64,000 bases of DNA, taken from NCBI RefSeq assembly GCF_038561935.1, contig NZ_CP102770.1, forward strand, positions 3,968,001 to 4,032,000, given 5' to 3'. The position numbers and the translations under genes were made by a program. The notes under the pieces were generated by a model. The model saw nothing but the letters and a program-made list of their open reading frames with translations, was not told where the DNA came from and did no database searches. Positions 35,349 to 43,754 of the stretch are shown here, in pieces (position 1 is the first letter of the stretch; each line of letters starts with the position of its first letter). This DNA is from Myxococcus stipitatus. Lineage in GTDB: Bacteria; Myxococcota; Myxococcia; Myxococcales; Myxococcaceae.

Positions 35349-37438
35349 TTCACGCCGACGGCGGTCCAGCTCTCCTTCACCTTCGCCAGCTCCGTGGAGT
35401 CCGCGCCGTACAGGTCCGTGGCCGCCTTGATGGTGGCCTCGCGCGCCTGGGCGAACGTGGTGTTGGGCGTCATGTAGTGGGCCAGGGCGCGGTAGTAGAT
35501 CTTCAGGCCCTTGTCCATGCCGATGCCGTCCTTGACCTCGATCTTGGACGTGCGGTTCGTGCCGCCGTTGGCCAGCAGGTAGAACGCGTTGTTCGCGATG
35601 CCGCTGGAGCCGTGGACCTCGGTCTGCTTCGGGTAGTTGCTGTAGTGGTCGATGGAGTACCCGTCCTTGGTCGGGTCGTTCATGTAGCGCAGGCCGTCCT
35701 CGCCGCCGTTGCCCGGCGTCCAGGCCGTCTCGCCCACCGTCCAGTTGAACTTCACGTCCGGGTTCTTGGTGGACGCGTACCACTCCACGCCAGCGCCCAT
35801 GATGTCGCTGAACGCCTCGTTCAGGCCACCGGACTCGTTGCGGTAGATGAGGCCGGCGGTGCGCTCGGTGAGGCCGTGGGCGATCTCGTGGCCGGCGATG
35901 TCCAGCGCCGTGAGCGGGCCGGAGTTCTTGCCGTCACCATCGCCGTAGCTCATCTTCGTGCCGTCCCAGAACGCGTTGACGTAGTTGGTCCGCACGTGGA
36001 CGAACGAGTTGAGCGCCTCGCCCGCGCCGTCGATGGAGTTGCGGCCCAGCACGTCCTTCATGAAGTCGAAGGTCATCGCCGCGCCGTAGTGCGCGTCCAC
36101 GGCCGCCTTGGTGCGCGAGTCGTCGGTGGCCTCGCCCCAGACGTTGTTGTCGTCGGTGAGCTGCGTCTTGCCCGACGCCGTCTGCTTGTTCATCGCGTCG
36201 TAGGTGTTCACGCCCTTGCCGCGCGTGGAGTCCTCGAGGACGTACTTGCCATCCGGCTTCTTCGTCGTCTCCAGGGCCACCTTGCCGCTGTACAGCGAGG
36301 TGTCGTCCACCGTGCCGTTGTTCGGCGTCTCGACCGGCGGCTTGGACTCCTTCGGGGTGATGTTGAGGCTCCAGCCCTTCAGGGTGCCCGTGTCGCGCTT
36401 GGCCTTGTCCTCGACGGTCAGCGTCCACTCGCCCTTGGTGGACTCACCCGCGAACTCGCTCAGGTCGAAGGAGCCCTTCACGTCGTCGGTGCCGCCGCCC
36501 GTGCGGTTGTGCACCACGGCGCTCTTGCCGGAGGGGCTGGTCAGCGTGACCTTCAGGTCGCCCTTGAACGTGTGGGCGATGTCCAGGTCCAGCTTCAGCT
36601 TCTCGACGTTGCCTTCCTGCGCGACGGTGACCTTGGACGTGACCGTGCTGTTGTCCTTGATCTCCGCGGGCGTGGTGTTCGCTGCGGTGATGTCCGTGGA
36701 GCGCTTGGGCGCGGCGCGGTTGGAGCCGTAGAAGCCGCCAATCTCGTTGTAGGACTCGAAGATCTTCCCGGTGTTCGCATCCACCAGGTAGTTCATCTTG
36801 CGGGGGCGGTCCTGGCCCTCGATCTGCGACATCTGCACGCGGTAGGCGGAGTGATACTTGCCGGCCTTGTCCTGGTAGATGACCCGCTCGGCGTTCGGCT
36901 GCTTGTCCGGCTTCGCGCCGAACTCCTTGCGCGCGATGTCGATGGCGGCCTGGGTGTTCAGCTTGGGCAGCTCACGGCCCAGGCCCGCGGGGACGACGGA
37001 CTGCTCGCCCGTGACGCTCGACACCTTGCCATCCTTGTCGAGGTGCGTGACGACCTGCTCACCGAAGACCTTCACACCCTCGTGAACGCGGTCCAGGCGG
37101 ACGTGCGTCATGCCGAGCGCGTCGCGCTCCACGTTGGCCGGGACGAACGTCGTGGGCTGGGGCAGCAGCGTCTGCGCGCCCTTCAGCGGGTTGAGGTGCG
37201 ACAGCGACGTCTGGACGGCGTTCTGCGCCTCCTTGCTGCCGAGCGCCAGCCGGCCCGCACCCACCGGGGCCTGCGTGAGCGTCTTCTCGGCACGCGCCAG
37301 CTCCGACGTGCGCGTCCCGGAGCTGAAACCATCCTTGATCGTCAGCGGCGCGGAGGCGGACTTCGCCGTGTTCTTCTGCTGGGTCTCGTTGGTGGAACGA
37401 ACGGCGATGGGCTTGGTGTCGAGGCGACGAATGCTCAT
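35345..37438 (-). CDS. M4 (thermolysin-like) metalloprotease with FTP propeptide and inserted P-like domain
   Basis: The protein has 697 aa. The FTP/PepSY-type propeptide covers about residues 70-240 (VRLDRVHEGVKVFGEQVV, YRVQMSQI, YLVDANTGKIFE). A proprotein-convertase P-like beta-sandwich follows (about 260-360: FKGDLKVTLTSPSGKS, GEWTLTVEDKAKRDTGTLKGWSLNI), then the M4 catalytic domain. The zinc motif HEIAHG lies near residue 516 and NEAFSD, with the third zinc ligand Glu, near 540. The second lobe carries HGSSGIANNAFYLL with the catalytic His. The P domain is normally C-terminal, so placing it between propeptide and catalytic domain is uncommon. There is no classical signal peptide (MSIRRLDTKPIAV). 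It is likely a secreted predatory protease. Confidence 0.93.
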   Translation of the reverse strand: MSIRRLDTKPIAVRSTNETQQKNTAKSASAPLTIKDGFSSGTRTSELARAEKTLTQAPVGAGRLALGSKEAQNAVQTSLSHLNPLKGAQTLLPQPTTFVPANVERDALGMTHVRLDRVHEGVKVFGEQVVTHLDKDGKVSSVTGEQSVVPAGLGRELPKLNTQAAIDIARKEFGAKPDKQPNAERVIYQDKAGKYHSAYRVQMSQIEGQDRPRKMNYLVDANTGKIFESYNEIGGFYGSNRAAPKRSTDITAANTTPAEIKDNSTVTSKVTVAQEGNVEKLKLDLDIAHTFKGDLKVTLTSPSGKSAVVHNRTGGGTDDVKGSFDLSEFAGESTKGEWTLTVEDKAKRDTGTLKGWSLNITPKESKPPVETPNNGTVDDTSLYSGKVALETTKKPDGKYVLEDSTRGKGVNTYDAMNKQTASGKTQLTDDNNVWGEATDDSRTKAAVDAHYGAAMTFDFMKDVLGRNSIDGAGEALNSFVHVRTNYVNAFWDGTKMSYGDGDGKNSGPLTALDIAGHEIAHGLTERTAGLIYRNESGGLNEAFSDIMGAGVEWYASTKNPDVKFNWTVGETAWTPGNGGEDGLRYMNDPTKDGYSIDHYSNYPKQTEVHGSSGIANNAFYLLANGGTNRTSKIEVKDGIGMDKGLKIYYRALAHYMTPNTTFAQAREATIKAATDLYGADSTELAKVKESWTAVGVN

Positions 37439-37686
37439 TCGAAGATCACTCTCTCACTGCGAGGGGGGACGAGAGGATTGTCGACACCGTGTGACGCGGA
37501 GTTGCCGAAGACGTGCCGCATCGCACCAGCCAGGCGCTTTTTGGCGCGTTTTTTCGGGTGTTTCAGTGTTTTGACGGGAGGATTGACACAGGGAGTGGTG
37601 TCTCAGTCCGCTTTCCGTGGACCTGAGCCAGGGCCAGGAAAGGCGTGTCCGGCCACATTTTCGTGTATTTTCCCGGCAGTTTTCCA

Positions 37687-37714
37687 CCCGCCCCGACGGG
37701 AGAAATGGGGCGGG
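37687..37714 (-). terminator. Imperfect terminator-like hairpin after the RDD gene
   Basis: CCCGCCCC / GGGGCGGG 8-bp arms, just past the stop of the RDD gene at 37723. There is no U-run, so weak. It lies in a 284-base gap (37439-37722) that also carries the M4 promoter region, with AT-rich patches near 37540-37570. Confidence 0.3.
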
Positions 37715-37722
37715 AAGGCGAG

Positions 37723-38361
37723 TCAACTCGGACGCAGGGGTTCGTCTGACTCGACATTGACGACCTGGGTGTCGGCCAGGTGGTCGTGAAGACAGCGGTG
37801 GTCTTCGCGGAAGATGAACAATGCGTCGACAAGGCCAAACACGCCCGTCACCTGGCTCAACCAGACAGGCAGCAGGTTGCGGAGCAGCGCCAGCCTCACG
37901 ACGGAGATCGGCTGCCCGTTCATCCGGATCACCCGGATGCCCCGCCACCGCTTGCCCAGGCTCTGTCCGGTCTTCACCACCATGGCGATCTGGATGCCGA
38001 GCGTCACCACGAGGGCGAGGAGGGGCGAGAGGAGCAGGAAGACGCCAAAGTCGTCCGGCCCCGACTTCGCGGAATCGCTGAAGGCGATGATGGGCATGAT
38101 GACGGCGCCGAGCAGCGGGACGGAGACGAACAAGGAGTCGACCAGGTTGGCCCAGAAGCGGTCGCGTCGGCTGGCGAGCGCCGGGAGCGCCTTGTTCAGG
38201 CAGGGCCCGCAGTAGGAGCGACCGTCCCTGCCGCGGCGGCGGCAGTTGACGCAGATGAAGGTGCCACAGCGCTGGCAGATGCCGGTGGCGAGGACCTCGG
38301 GGTGGAGCGGGCAGTGCGCCTGGGGGACGGACTCTGTTTCAGTGGAGGGCGGAAGAGACAT
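37723..38361 (-). CDS. RDD-family membrane protein with N-terminal zinc-binding B-box-like domain
   Basis: The protein has 212 aa. The N-terminal CPLHPEVLATGICQRCGTFIC, then CRRRG and YCGPC, form a Cys/His cluster of B-box or zinc-ribbon type (residues about 17-55). An RDD domain follows with three to four transmembrane helices. RDD hallmarks are the first Arg-Asp pair (RDRFWANLVDSLF), GQSLGKRWRGIRVIRMNG and the LVDALFIFREDHRCLHDHLADTQVV block. RDD proteins are poorly characterised; some may be ion or metabolite transporters. The neighbour 38425-39057 is a paralogue in the same orientation, 63 bases upstream, so a tandem duplication is likely. Confidence 0.88.
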   Translation of the reverse strand: MSLPPSTETESVPQAHCPLHPEVLATGICQRCGTFICVNCRRRGRDGRSYCGPCLNKALPALASRRDRFWANLVDSLFVSVPLLGAVIMPIIAFSDSAKSGPDDFGVFLLLSPLLALVVTLGIQIAMVVKTGQSLGKRWRGIRVIRMNGQPISVVRLALLRNLLPVWLSQVTGVFGLVDALFIFREDHRCLHDHLADTQVVNVESDEPLRPS

Positions 38362-38424
38362 GGCTGCGTTCGGGGCGGCCCTGGGCCGGAGGCTCCCATG
38401 AGTAGGGCCGCCACGCCCGAGGGG

Positions 38425-39057
38425 TCAAGCGTGTCTCGAGCTCTCGTCTGACGAGGCGTAGACGACCTGGGTGCCCGCGATGAGGTCGTGCAGACAGCGC
38501 CGGTCCTCGCGAAAGATGAAGAGGAGGTCGACAATGCCTGTCACGCCGAACGTCAGCTGGCTCACGCCGTAGGGAATCAGGTTGCGGACGAGAATCAGGA
38601 CCCCCAGAGAGACGGGGCTGCCATCCATGCGCACCACCTTGATGCCGCGCCAGCGCTTGCCCAGGCTCTGCCCGGTGCGCGCGACACCGACCACCTGGGC
38701 GGCGAGCACCACGAGGGTGACGAGGAGGGCGAAGGAGAGCCAGATGGGAGAGAACCCCGTCTTGTTCGCGGAGGCGATGCCTTGGGCGACACCCGCGATG
38801 GCCATGGGTGCGGTGATGGCGAAGGCGTCGAACAGGTTCGCGAGGAACCGGTCCCCTCGGCTCGCGGATACGAGGAGCGCGGAGCTCATGCCCAGACAGG
38901 CCTGGCAGTAGGACAGCAGGTCGGGGCCACGGCGGACGCACTGGTAGCAGGCGAAGCTGCCACAGCGCTCACAGGTGGCGACCGCGGAGGCCGAAGGGTG
39001 GAGGGGACAACGCGCTTCGGTGGACAGCTCTCTCACGTCGGGGCGCGGCGCGGACAT
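38425..39057 (-). CDS. RDD-family membrane protein, tandem paralogue
   Basis: The protein has 210 aa. The same layout as the previous gene is seen: CPLHPSASAVATCERCGSFACYQC zinc cluster, then SRGDRFLANLFDAFAI, several hydrophobic helices (ITAPMAIAGVAQGIA, SFALLVTLVVLAAQVVGV), GQSLGKRWRGIKVVRMDGS and VDLLFIFREDRRCLHDLIAGTQVV. The strong block-by-block identity with the downstream gene suggests duplication. It is 51 bases downstream of the MrtX-like gene, on the same strand, and may be part of a four-gene operon with it. Confidence 0.88.
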   Translation of the reverse strand: MSAPRPDVRELSTEARCPLHPSASAVATCERCGSFACYQCVRRGPDLLSYCQACLGMSSALLVSASRGDRFLANLFDAFAITAPMAIAGVAQGIASANKTGFSPIWLSFALLVTLVVLAAQVVGVARTGQSLGKRWRGIKVVRMDGSPVSLGVLILVRNLIPYGVSQLTFGVTGIVDLLFIFREDRRCLHDLIAGTQVVYASSDESSRHA

Positions 39058-39108
39058 GGCTGCTCCTTCAGGACGGCCGTGGGATGTCGGGGGTGAGGCT
39101 GGAGGGAC

Positions 39109-39834
39109 TCAGGCTCCTCCGAAGAAGGACACCTCCAGGACCCGGATAAAGAGGTTGCACGCGGCGTGAAAGAGCGCGGCGCCAATCACGGTGCCGGTGC
39201 GCTCGCGCATCCATCCGAAGAGCAGGGCGGGGAAGAAGACCGACAGGCGCCAGGCCTGGAAGATGGCCAGGTGGCCCAGGGCGAACAGCACGGCCGTCAC
39301 CCAGAAGGCGGGGCCCAGCCGCGCGCCCAGGAACTTGCGGCCCTGGGGCCAGGCATCCCGCAGGCGCGCCTGGAGGTAGCCCCGGTAGAAGAACTCCTCG
39401 GGCAGCGCGACGACGAAGAGCTGATCCACCACCCACTCCCCGAAGCGCGAGGGCAGGCGCCATTGGAAGTGGACCTCGCCGCCCAGGGGCGTGAGGTGTC
39501 GCGCGACGGCCTCCGGCAGATGCGGGAGGAGCTCCGCGAACCCGGCGAAGCCCAGGAAGAAGAGGGGGCCGACGATGGCGGAGACGATGAGGAACAGCCG
39601 CACGTCCTCCCGCCAGGCGCGCGCGGACAGGCCGTAGTCGCGGTAGTCCTCGTCGCGCCAGCGCATGGGGATGAGCGGCAGGTAGAGGAAGCCCACTGTG
39701 GCCACCAGCTTGGGGATGCTGGTGCCGCCGAAGGCGAGGAACGCGGCGATGATGCCGGCGAAGCCCACGGCCCAGAGGCCCAAGGCTTCCTGCACGGCGC
39801 TGGGGCGCCAAGGGGTCGCCACCGTCTGGGTCAT
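39109..39834 (-). CDS. CPBP-family intramembrane glutamic protease, MrtX/myxosortase-like candidate
   Basis: The protein has 241 aa with about six to eight hydrophobic helices. The CAAX/CPBP protease motifs are present: ALPEEFFYRGYLQARL (EExxxR, residues about 146-160), FALGHLAIF (second-motif His) and ALFHAACNLFI (His/Asn motif). CPBP proteases of this class include MrtX, described as the myxosortase that sorts MYXO-CTERM proteins to the cell surface. The assignment to MrtX rather than another CPBP enzyme is not proven. A MYXO-CTERM substrate is encoded at 56044-60990. The ATG 39834 overlaps the stop of the degenerate trypsin-like gene (ATGA), so the two proteins are probably made together. 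Confidence 0.72.
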   Translation of the reverse strand: MTQTVATPWRPSAVQEALGLWAVGFAGIIAAFLAFGGTSIPKLVATVGFLYLPLIPMRWRDEDYRDYGLSARAWREDVRLFLIVSAIVGPLFFLGFAGFAELLPHLPEAVARHLTPLGGEVHFQWRLPSRFGEWVVDQLFVVALPEEFFYRGYLQARLRDAWPQGRKFLGARLGPAFWVTAVLFALGHLAIFQAWRLSVFFPALLFGWMRERTGTVIGAALFHAACNLFIRVLEVSFFGGA

Positions 39835-40454
39835 GGTTTGTCCGAGGCGGCGAGGGTCAGCTTCACCTCGCCCATGGGCAGCACCCTGCAACCGCGCCGG
39901 GTGCGCTGCACCACCACCGCCACCAGCCGCCCGTCCGAGTCGAACACGGGGCTGCCAGGGGGCAGTGCGAGGGGCACGTCATAGAAGGGCGCCGGGGCAC
40001 GGGTGGCCTGGGCCGTCTCCGGCTTCTCGGGGCGGTTGCGGGCACCCGGGACGACGCCCACCAACCAGCGCCCCTCCAGGCTGTCGCCCTCCTTGAGCAG
40101 CCGCACCGGCACCGCGGGGTACGTGCCGTCCGGAGCGGCGACGACGGCGACCTTGAGCGACGCGTTGGCGAGCAACACCCGCGCGGGCAGGGCCTGACCC
40201 GCGTGTTCCACGGTGGCCACGCTCAGGCCGACATACTCCTCGCCCACGGACTCCACGGAGGTGAGGACCTGCCCCGCGGTGCCCACGAAGACGCCGGTCG
40301 CGGCGCGCCGGGGGCCGAGAATCTTCACCACCGAGCGGCGGTGGTGCTCCATCACCCGCTGGAGGTCGGCGCGCGACGGCCTCCCCGAGTCCGACGCGGC
40401 GGCGGGCAAGGCACCAAGGCAGAGGGCGAGGGCGAGCGGGAACAGGCGGGACAT
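39831..40454 (-). CDS. Secreted trypsin-like-fold protein lacking a recognisable catalytic triad
   Basis: The protein has 207 aa with a signal peptide (LFPLALALCLGALPAAAS). The trypsin-like (HtrA-type) strand pattern is visible: VVKILGPRRAATGVFVGTAGQVLTSVESV, ASLKVAVVAAPDG, LVGVVPG, GSPVFDSDGRLVAVVV. Where active enzymes have TAAHC/TNNHV His and a GNSGGP Ser, this protein has TSVES and PPGSPVF. I therefore expect an inactive fold used for binding or chaperoning. It is translationally coupled to the CPBP protease that follows it, so it may hold or present substrates. This last point is inference. Confidence 0.7.
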   Translation of the reverse strand: MSRLFPLALALCLGALPAAASDSGRPSRADLQRVMEHHRRSVVKILGPRRAATGVFVGTAGQVLTSVESVGEEYVGLSVATVEHAGQALPARVLLANASLKVAVVAAPDGTYPAVPVRLLKEGDSLEGRWLVGVVPGARNRPEKPETAQATRAPAPFYDVPLALPPGSPVFDSDGRLVAVVVQRTRRGCRVLPMGEVKLTLAASDKP

Positions 40455-40473
40455 CGGCGGGCGCGGCAGCCTA

Positions 40474-42228
40474 TCACCGCCGAGCGCGCAGTGCCGCGAG
40501 GAAGCGCTCCGCGGGGAGGGTGTTCAGAACCTCGTGCTTGCGTGCCCAGCCTCGCCGCGCCGTGGCCACCGCGAAGGCCAGGTTGCCCAGGTCCTCCTTG
40601 CGGTGGGCGTCACAGCTGACCACCAGCTTCACGCCGAGCTGGGTCGCCTTCCGGACGTACTCGGCCTTGATGTCGAGCCGTGCGGGCTTGCCGTTGATCT
40701 CCACCGCGACCCCGCGCTCGGCGGCGCGTGCGAGCACCTCCTCCATGCGAAGGGGGTAGGGCTCGCGGCTCGGCATGAGCCGTCCGGTGGGATGTCCGAG
40801 GATGTGCAGGTGCGGATTGTCCAGCGCGGCGAGCACGCGCCGGGTCATCTGGTCCTCATCCATGCCGTGCCGCACATGGATGGAGGCGATGACGACCTCC
40901 AGCTGCTCCAGCACCTTGTCCTCGTAGTCGAGCGCGCCGGACTCGAGGATGTCGACCTCGATGCCCTTGAGCAGCCGGACCTCGGGCACCTTCTCGTTGA
41001 CGCGGTCGATCTCCTCCCACTGTCGTTGGAGAGCCTCCACCTTGAGGCCCCCGGCGTAGATGGCGGCCTCGCTGTGCTCGGTGATGGTGAGGTACTTCAG
41101 GCCGAGCGCCTTCGCGGCCAGCGCCATCTCCTCCAGCGTGTTCCTGCCATCGGACCACGTGGTGTGGGCGTGGACGGCGCCGAGCACATCCTCCAGGGTG
41201 ACCAGGTCCGTGGGCAGCTTGTGCGCGAGCGCCGCCTCCACCTCGCCGTTGTCCTCGCGCAGCTCCGGCGGGACGAACTGCATGTCGAGCAGGGCGTAGA
41301 GCGCGGCCTCGTCCGCCACGCGGAGCTTGGTGCCGTCGTCGCGGTGGACGCCCCACTCGGAGATCTTCAGTCCGCGCTCGTGGGCCAGGTTGCGCAGCCG
41401 GATGTGGTGGGCCTTGGAGCCGGTGAAGTGGTGCAGGGCGGTGGCGAAGTCCTCGTCCGGGAGGACGCGCAGGTCCACCTGGAGGTCTCCGGCCTCCATC
41501 CGCACGGAGCACTTGCTGTCGCCCTTGCCCAGCACGGCGGCGACGCCGGGTGAGGTGGCCAGTGCATCCAGCACGGGGAAGGGGTCCGCGGCGGAGGCGA
41601 TGATGTCCACGTCCGCCACCGTCTCTCCCCGGCGGCGCACGCTGCCACCCAGGCTCGCGCGCACCACGCCGGGCGATGCTCGCACGCGCTCGAGCAGGGC
41701 CTCGGCGATGGGGAGCACGTCGCCCAGCAGCTTGCGCTCGCCCTTCGCGCGGCGGAAGAGGGTGATGCCCTCGAGGATCTTCGCCTGGGACTTCTCGCCG
41801 AAGCCCTTCAGCTGGCGCACGCGGCCCTCGCGGCAGGCACGCTCCAGATCGTCGATGCTCCCGATGCCCAGCTCCTTCCAGAGCGTGGCGACCTTGCGCG
41901 GGCCGATGTCCGGCAGCTTCATCAGCTCGAGCAGCCCCGGGGGGAACTTCGCCCGCAGCTCCTCGAAGTAGGTCATCCGTCCGGTGGTCACCAGCTCGGT
42001 GATCTTCTCGGCGAGCGCGGGGCCGATGCCGGGAAGGCTCTCCAGGCGGCCCTCCGAGACGAGCGGCCCCAGCTCCTGGGTGAGGCCGAGGATGCGGTCG
42101 GCGCCCATGTCGTAGGCACGGGAGCGGAAGCCGTTCTCCCCGTGGAGCTGGAGGAGCAGGGAGATGTCCCGAAGGACCTGGGCAACGGTGGCTTTGTCGA
42201 CGATGGGCGCGGTCACGTCAGGGGTCAC
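40474..42228 (-). CDS. polX: DNA polymerase/3'-5' exonuclease PolX
   Basis: The protein has 584 aa, close to the usual 570-580. The N-terminal helix-hairpin-helix domain reads LLQLHGENGFRSRAYD, SLPGIGPALAEKI and LPDIGPRKVATLWKEL. The polymerase-beta-like nucleotidyltransferase core has LGGSVRRRGETVADVDIIAS, with the DxD metal pair retained, and LQVDLRVLPDEDFATALHHFTGS. The C-terminal PHP domain has GAVHAHTTWSDG, TITEHSEAA and VEINGKPARLD. PolX fills gaps in base-excision repair. The start is uncertain. GTG 42228 (VTPDV) or GTG 42216 are the likely choices; neither has a strong RBS. The open frame extending further upstream overlaps the divergent Rieske gene. Confidence 0.9.
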   Translation of the reverse strand: MTPDVTAPIVDKATVAQVLRDISLLLQLHGENGFRSRAYDMGADRILGLTQELGPLVSEGRLESLPGIGPALAEKITELVTTGRMTYFEELRAKFPPGLLELMKLPDIGPRKVATLWKELGIGSIDDLERACREGRVRQLKGFGEKSQAKILEGITLFRRAKGERKLLGDVLPIAEALLERVRASPGVVRASLGGSVRRRGETVADVDIIASAADPFPVLDALATSPGVAAVLGKGDSKCSVRMEAGDLQVDLRVLPDEDFATALHHFTGSKAHHIRLRNLAHERGLKISEWGVHRDDGTKLRVADEAALYALLDMQFVPPELREDNGEVEAALAHKLPTDLVTLEDVLGAVHAHTTWSDGRNTLEEMALAAKALGLKYLTITEHSEAAIYAGGLKVEALQRQWEEIDRVNEKVPEVRLLKGIEVDILESGALDYEDKVLEQLEVVIASIHVRHGMDEDQMTRRVLAALDNPHLHILGHPTGRLMPSREPYPLRMEEVLARAAERGVAVEINGKPARLDIKAEYVRKATQLGVKLVVSCDAHRKEDLGNLAFAVATARRGWARKHEVLNTLPAERFLAALRARR

Positions 42229-42294
42229 GGAGAGGAAGTTAATGCCCGGGGAACGGGGGTGCAGGCCGCGCCGGGTTGTGGGAAAAAGGCGCGA

Positions 42295-42612
42295 ATGACG
42301 AAGATCAAGCTCGGACCGGCGGACTTCGCCGAGAAGGAAATGCGCGGCTACGAAGTGGGCAAGCGCAACGTCTGCATCGCGAAGATTCACGGCCGATACA
42401 AGGGCCTTGATGATTGGTGCAACCACGCGGGGTGTCTGCTCTCCGGCGGTCGCATCGAGGACAACATGGTTGTCTGCCCGTGTCATGAGGTCGGGTTCGA
42501 CATGGACACTGGCCGGAACGAGACCTCCCCGGGGGTCTGTGATGACCAGCCGACAGTGACGGTTGAGGTCCAGGACGGGGCCCTTATTGTCGACCTTCCC
42601 GAGAGCCCCTGA
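42295..42612 (+). CDS. Small Rieske [2Fe-2S] protein
   Basis: The protein has 105 aa with no signal peptide. The two cluster-binding motifs are CNHAGC (Cys-x-His) at residues about 42-47 and CPCHEVGFD (Cys-x-x-His) at about 63-71. The loop between them is short, as in soluble Rieske ferredoxins rather than respiratory ones. It could donate electrons to an oxygenase or serve as a small-molecule reductase component. The gene is divergent from polX and 26 bases upstream of the His-rich MoaB gene. AAGG at 42286 is a weak RBS. No oxygenase gene is nearby, so its partner is unknown. Confidence 0.9.
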   Translation: MTKIKLGPADFAEKEMRGYEVGKRNVCIAKIHGRYKGLDDWCNHAGCLLSGGRIEDNMVVCPCHEVGFDMDTGRNETSPGVCDDQPTVTVEVQDGALIVDLPESP

Positions 42613-42638
42613 GCGCTCGCCACACCGGAGTCACCTGC

Positions 42639-43754
42639 ATGGCACACGACGGACACGACCATGACCCCCGTCATGGCGACGGGCACGGGCATGAGCACGG
42701 CGCCGCGCCTGCTCACATCCATACACATCGGCACGAGCACGAGCACACCCATCCTCACGAGCACACCCACTCGCATGCGCACGAGCACGACGGGGTGACG
42801 CACGCGCATGAGCACTCGCACGCTCATGAGCACGGCCATTCCCACGCGCATGAGCACGCGCACTCCCACGGGGCGGAGGGGGAGAGGCACGACCACGGGC
42901 ACTCGGCTGGCCACGGGCATGGGCACGACCACGGCCACGGCCACGGCCACGCACATGACCACGGTCACGAGCACGCGCATGACCATGGGCACGACCATGG
43001 TCATGGGCACAGCCACGGCCACGCACATGACCACGGTCACGCGCATGACCATGGGCATGGGCACAGCCACGGCCACTCACATGACCACGACCACGGTCAC
43101 GAGCATGCGCACGACCACCGGCATGGGCACGGCCACGGCCACTCACATGACCACGATCACCGGCATGGGCACGGTCACGGGCATGCGCATGGGCACGACC
43201 ATGGGCATGGGCACAGCCACTCGCATGACCGCGACCACGGGCACTCGCACGGCGCCGTGCCGCACGAGCACAAGGCCCGTGCTCCGGTGCATGTCAGTGC
43301 GTTTGTCGTGACGTGCTCGGACAGCCGTGACGCCGCGCGTGATGGGAGCGGCAAGGTCCTTCGGGACGGGCTGGAGTCCGCCGGGCACAACATCGCGGGT
43401 TATGTCGTCGTGAAGGACGACCCGGAGGCGATTCGAGGTGCGGTGGCGCAGGCCCAGGCCGCGGGCGCGCGGGCGTTGCTCTTCACGGGGGGCACCGGCA
43501 TCGGCCGGCGAGACACCACCGTCGAGACGCTCCGAGCCATGTTCGAGAAGGAACTGCCCGGCTTCGGCGAACTCTTCCGGATGTTGTCGTACCGCCAGAT
43601 CGGGAGCGCGGCGATGATGTCGCGAGCGACCGCGGGCACGTATCAGGGGATGATCATCTTCGCTCTGCCGGGCTCACCTCAGGCCGCGCGCCTCGCGCTC
43701 GACGCCCTCATCCTCCCGGAGCTGGGTCACGCGGTACGCGAGCTCACGCGCTAG
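42639..43754 (+). CDS. MoaB/MogA-family protein with a 210-residue histidine-rich N-terminal domain
   Basis: The protein has 371 aa. Residues 3 to about 210 are a low-complexity region in which roughly every second residue is His, alternating with Gly, Asp, Glu, Ala, Ser and Thr (HGHDHGHGH-type units). The C-terminal 160 residues match MoaB/MogA molybdopterin-binding proteins: SAFVVTCSDSRDAARDGSGKVL, AGYVVVKDDPEAIRGAV, ALLFTGGTGIGRRDTT, SAAMMSRATAGTYQG and IIFALPGSPQAARLALDALI. MoaB/MogA adenylylate molybdopterin before metal insertion. The His-rich domain probably binds a transition metal, as polyhistidine stretches do in nickel-storage and zinc-handling proteins. A fused Mo-cofactor or metal chaperone is inferred. 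Confidence 0.85.
   Translation: MAHDGHDHDPRHGDGHGHEHGAAPAHIHTHRHEHEHTHPHEHTHSHAHEHDGVTHAHEHSHAHEHGHSHAHEHAHSHGAEGERHDHGHSAGHGHGHDHGHGHGHAHDHGHEHAHDHGHDHGHGHSHGHAHDHGHAHDHGHGHSHGHSHDHDHGHEHAHDHRHGHGHGHSHDHDHRHGHGHGHAHGHDHGHGHSHSHDRDHGHSHGAVPHEHKARAPVHVSAFVVTCSDSRDAARDGSGKVLRDGLESAGHNIAGYVVVKDDPEAIRGAVAQAQAAGARALLFTGGTGIGRRDTTVETLRAMFEKELPGFGELFRMLSYRQIGSAAMMSRATAGTYQGMIIFALPGSPQAARLALDALILPELGHAVRELTR
42645..43275 (+). repeat. Degenerate tandem repeats encoding the His-rich domain
   Basis: About 630 bases in which CAC/CAT codons recur every second codon. Longer near-copies occur about 72 bases apart (for example starting near 42942 and 43014, each with GCACATGACCACGGTCACG). Repeats of this kind can expand or contract by slippage. 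They read as an open frame throughout, so no frameshift is visible. Confidence 0.75.

Noticed and set aside
42483..43076. Minus-strand Val/Met-rich protein over the His-rich repeats
   Set aside because: It mirrors the alternating CAC/CAT codons. Composition is caused by the repeat, not by selection.
42645..43275. CRISPR-like direct repeats
   Set aside because: Repeats are degenerate, contiguous and in frame, without uniform spacers.
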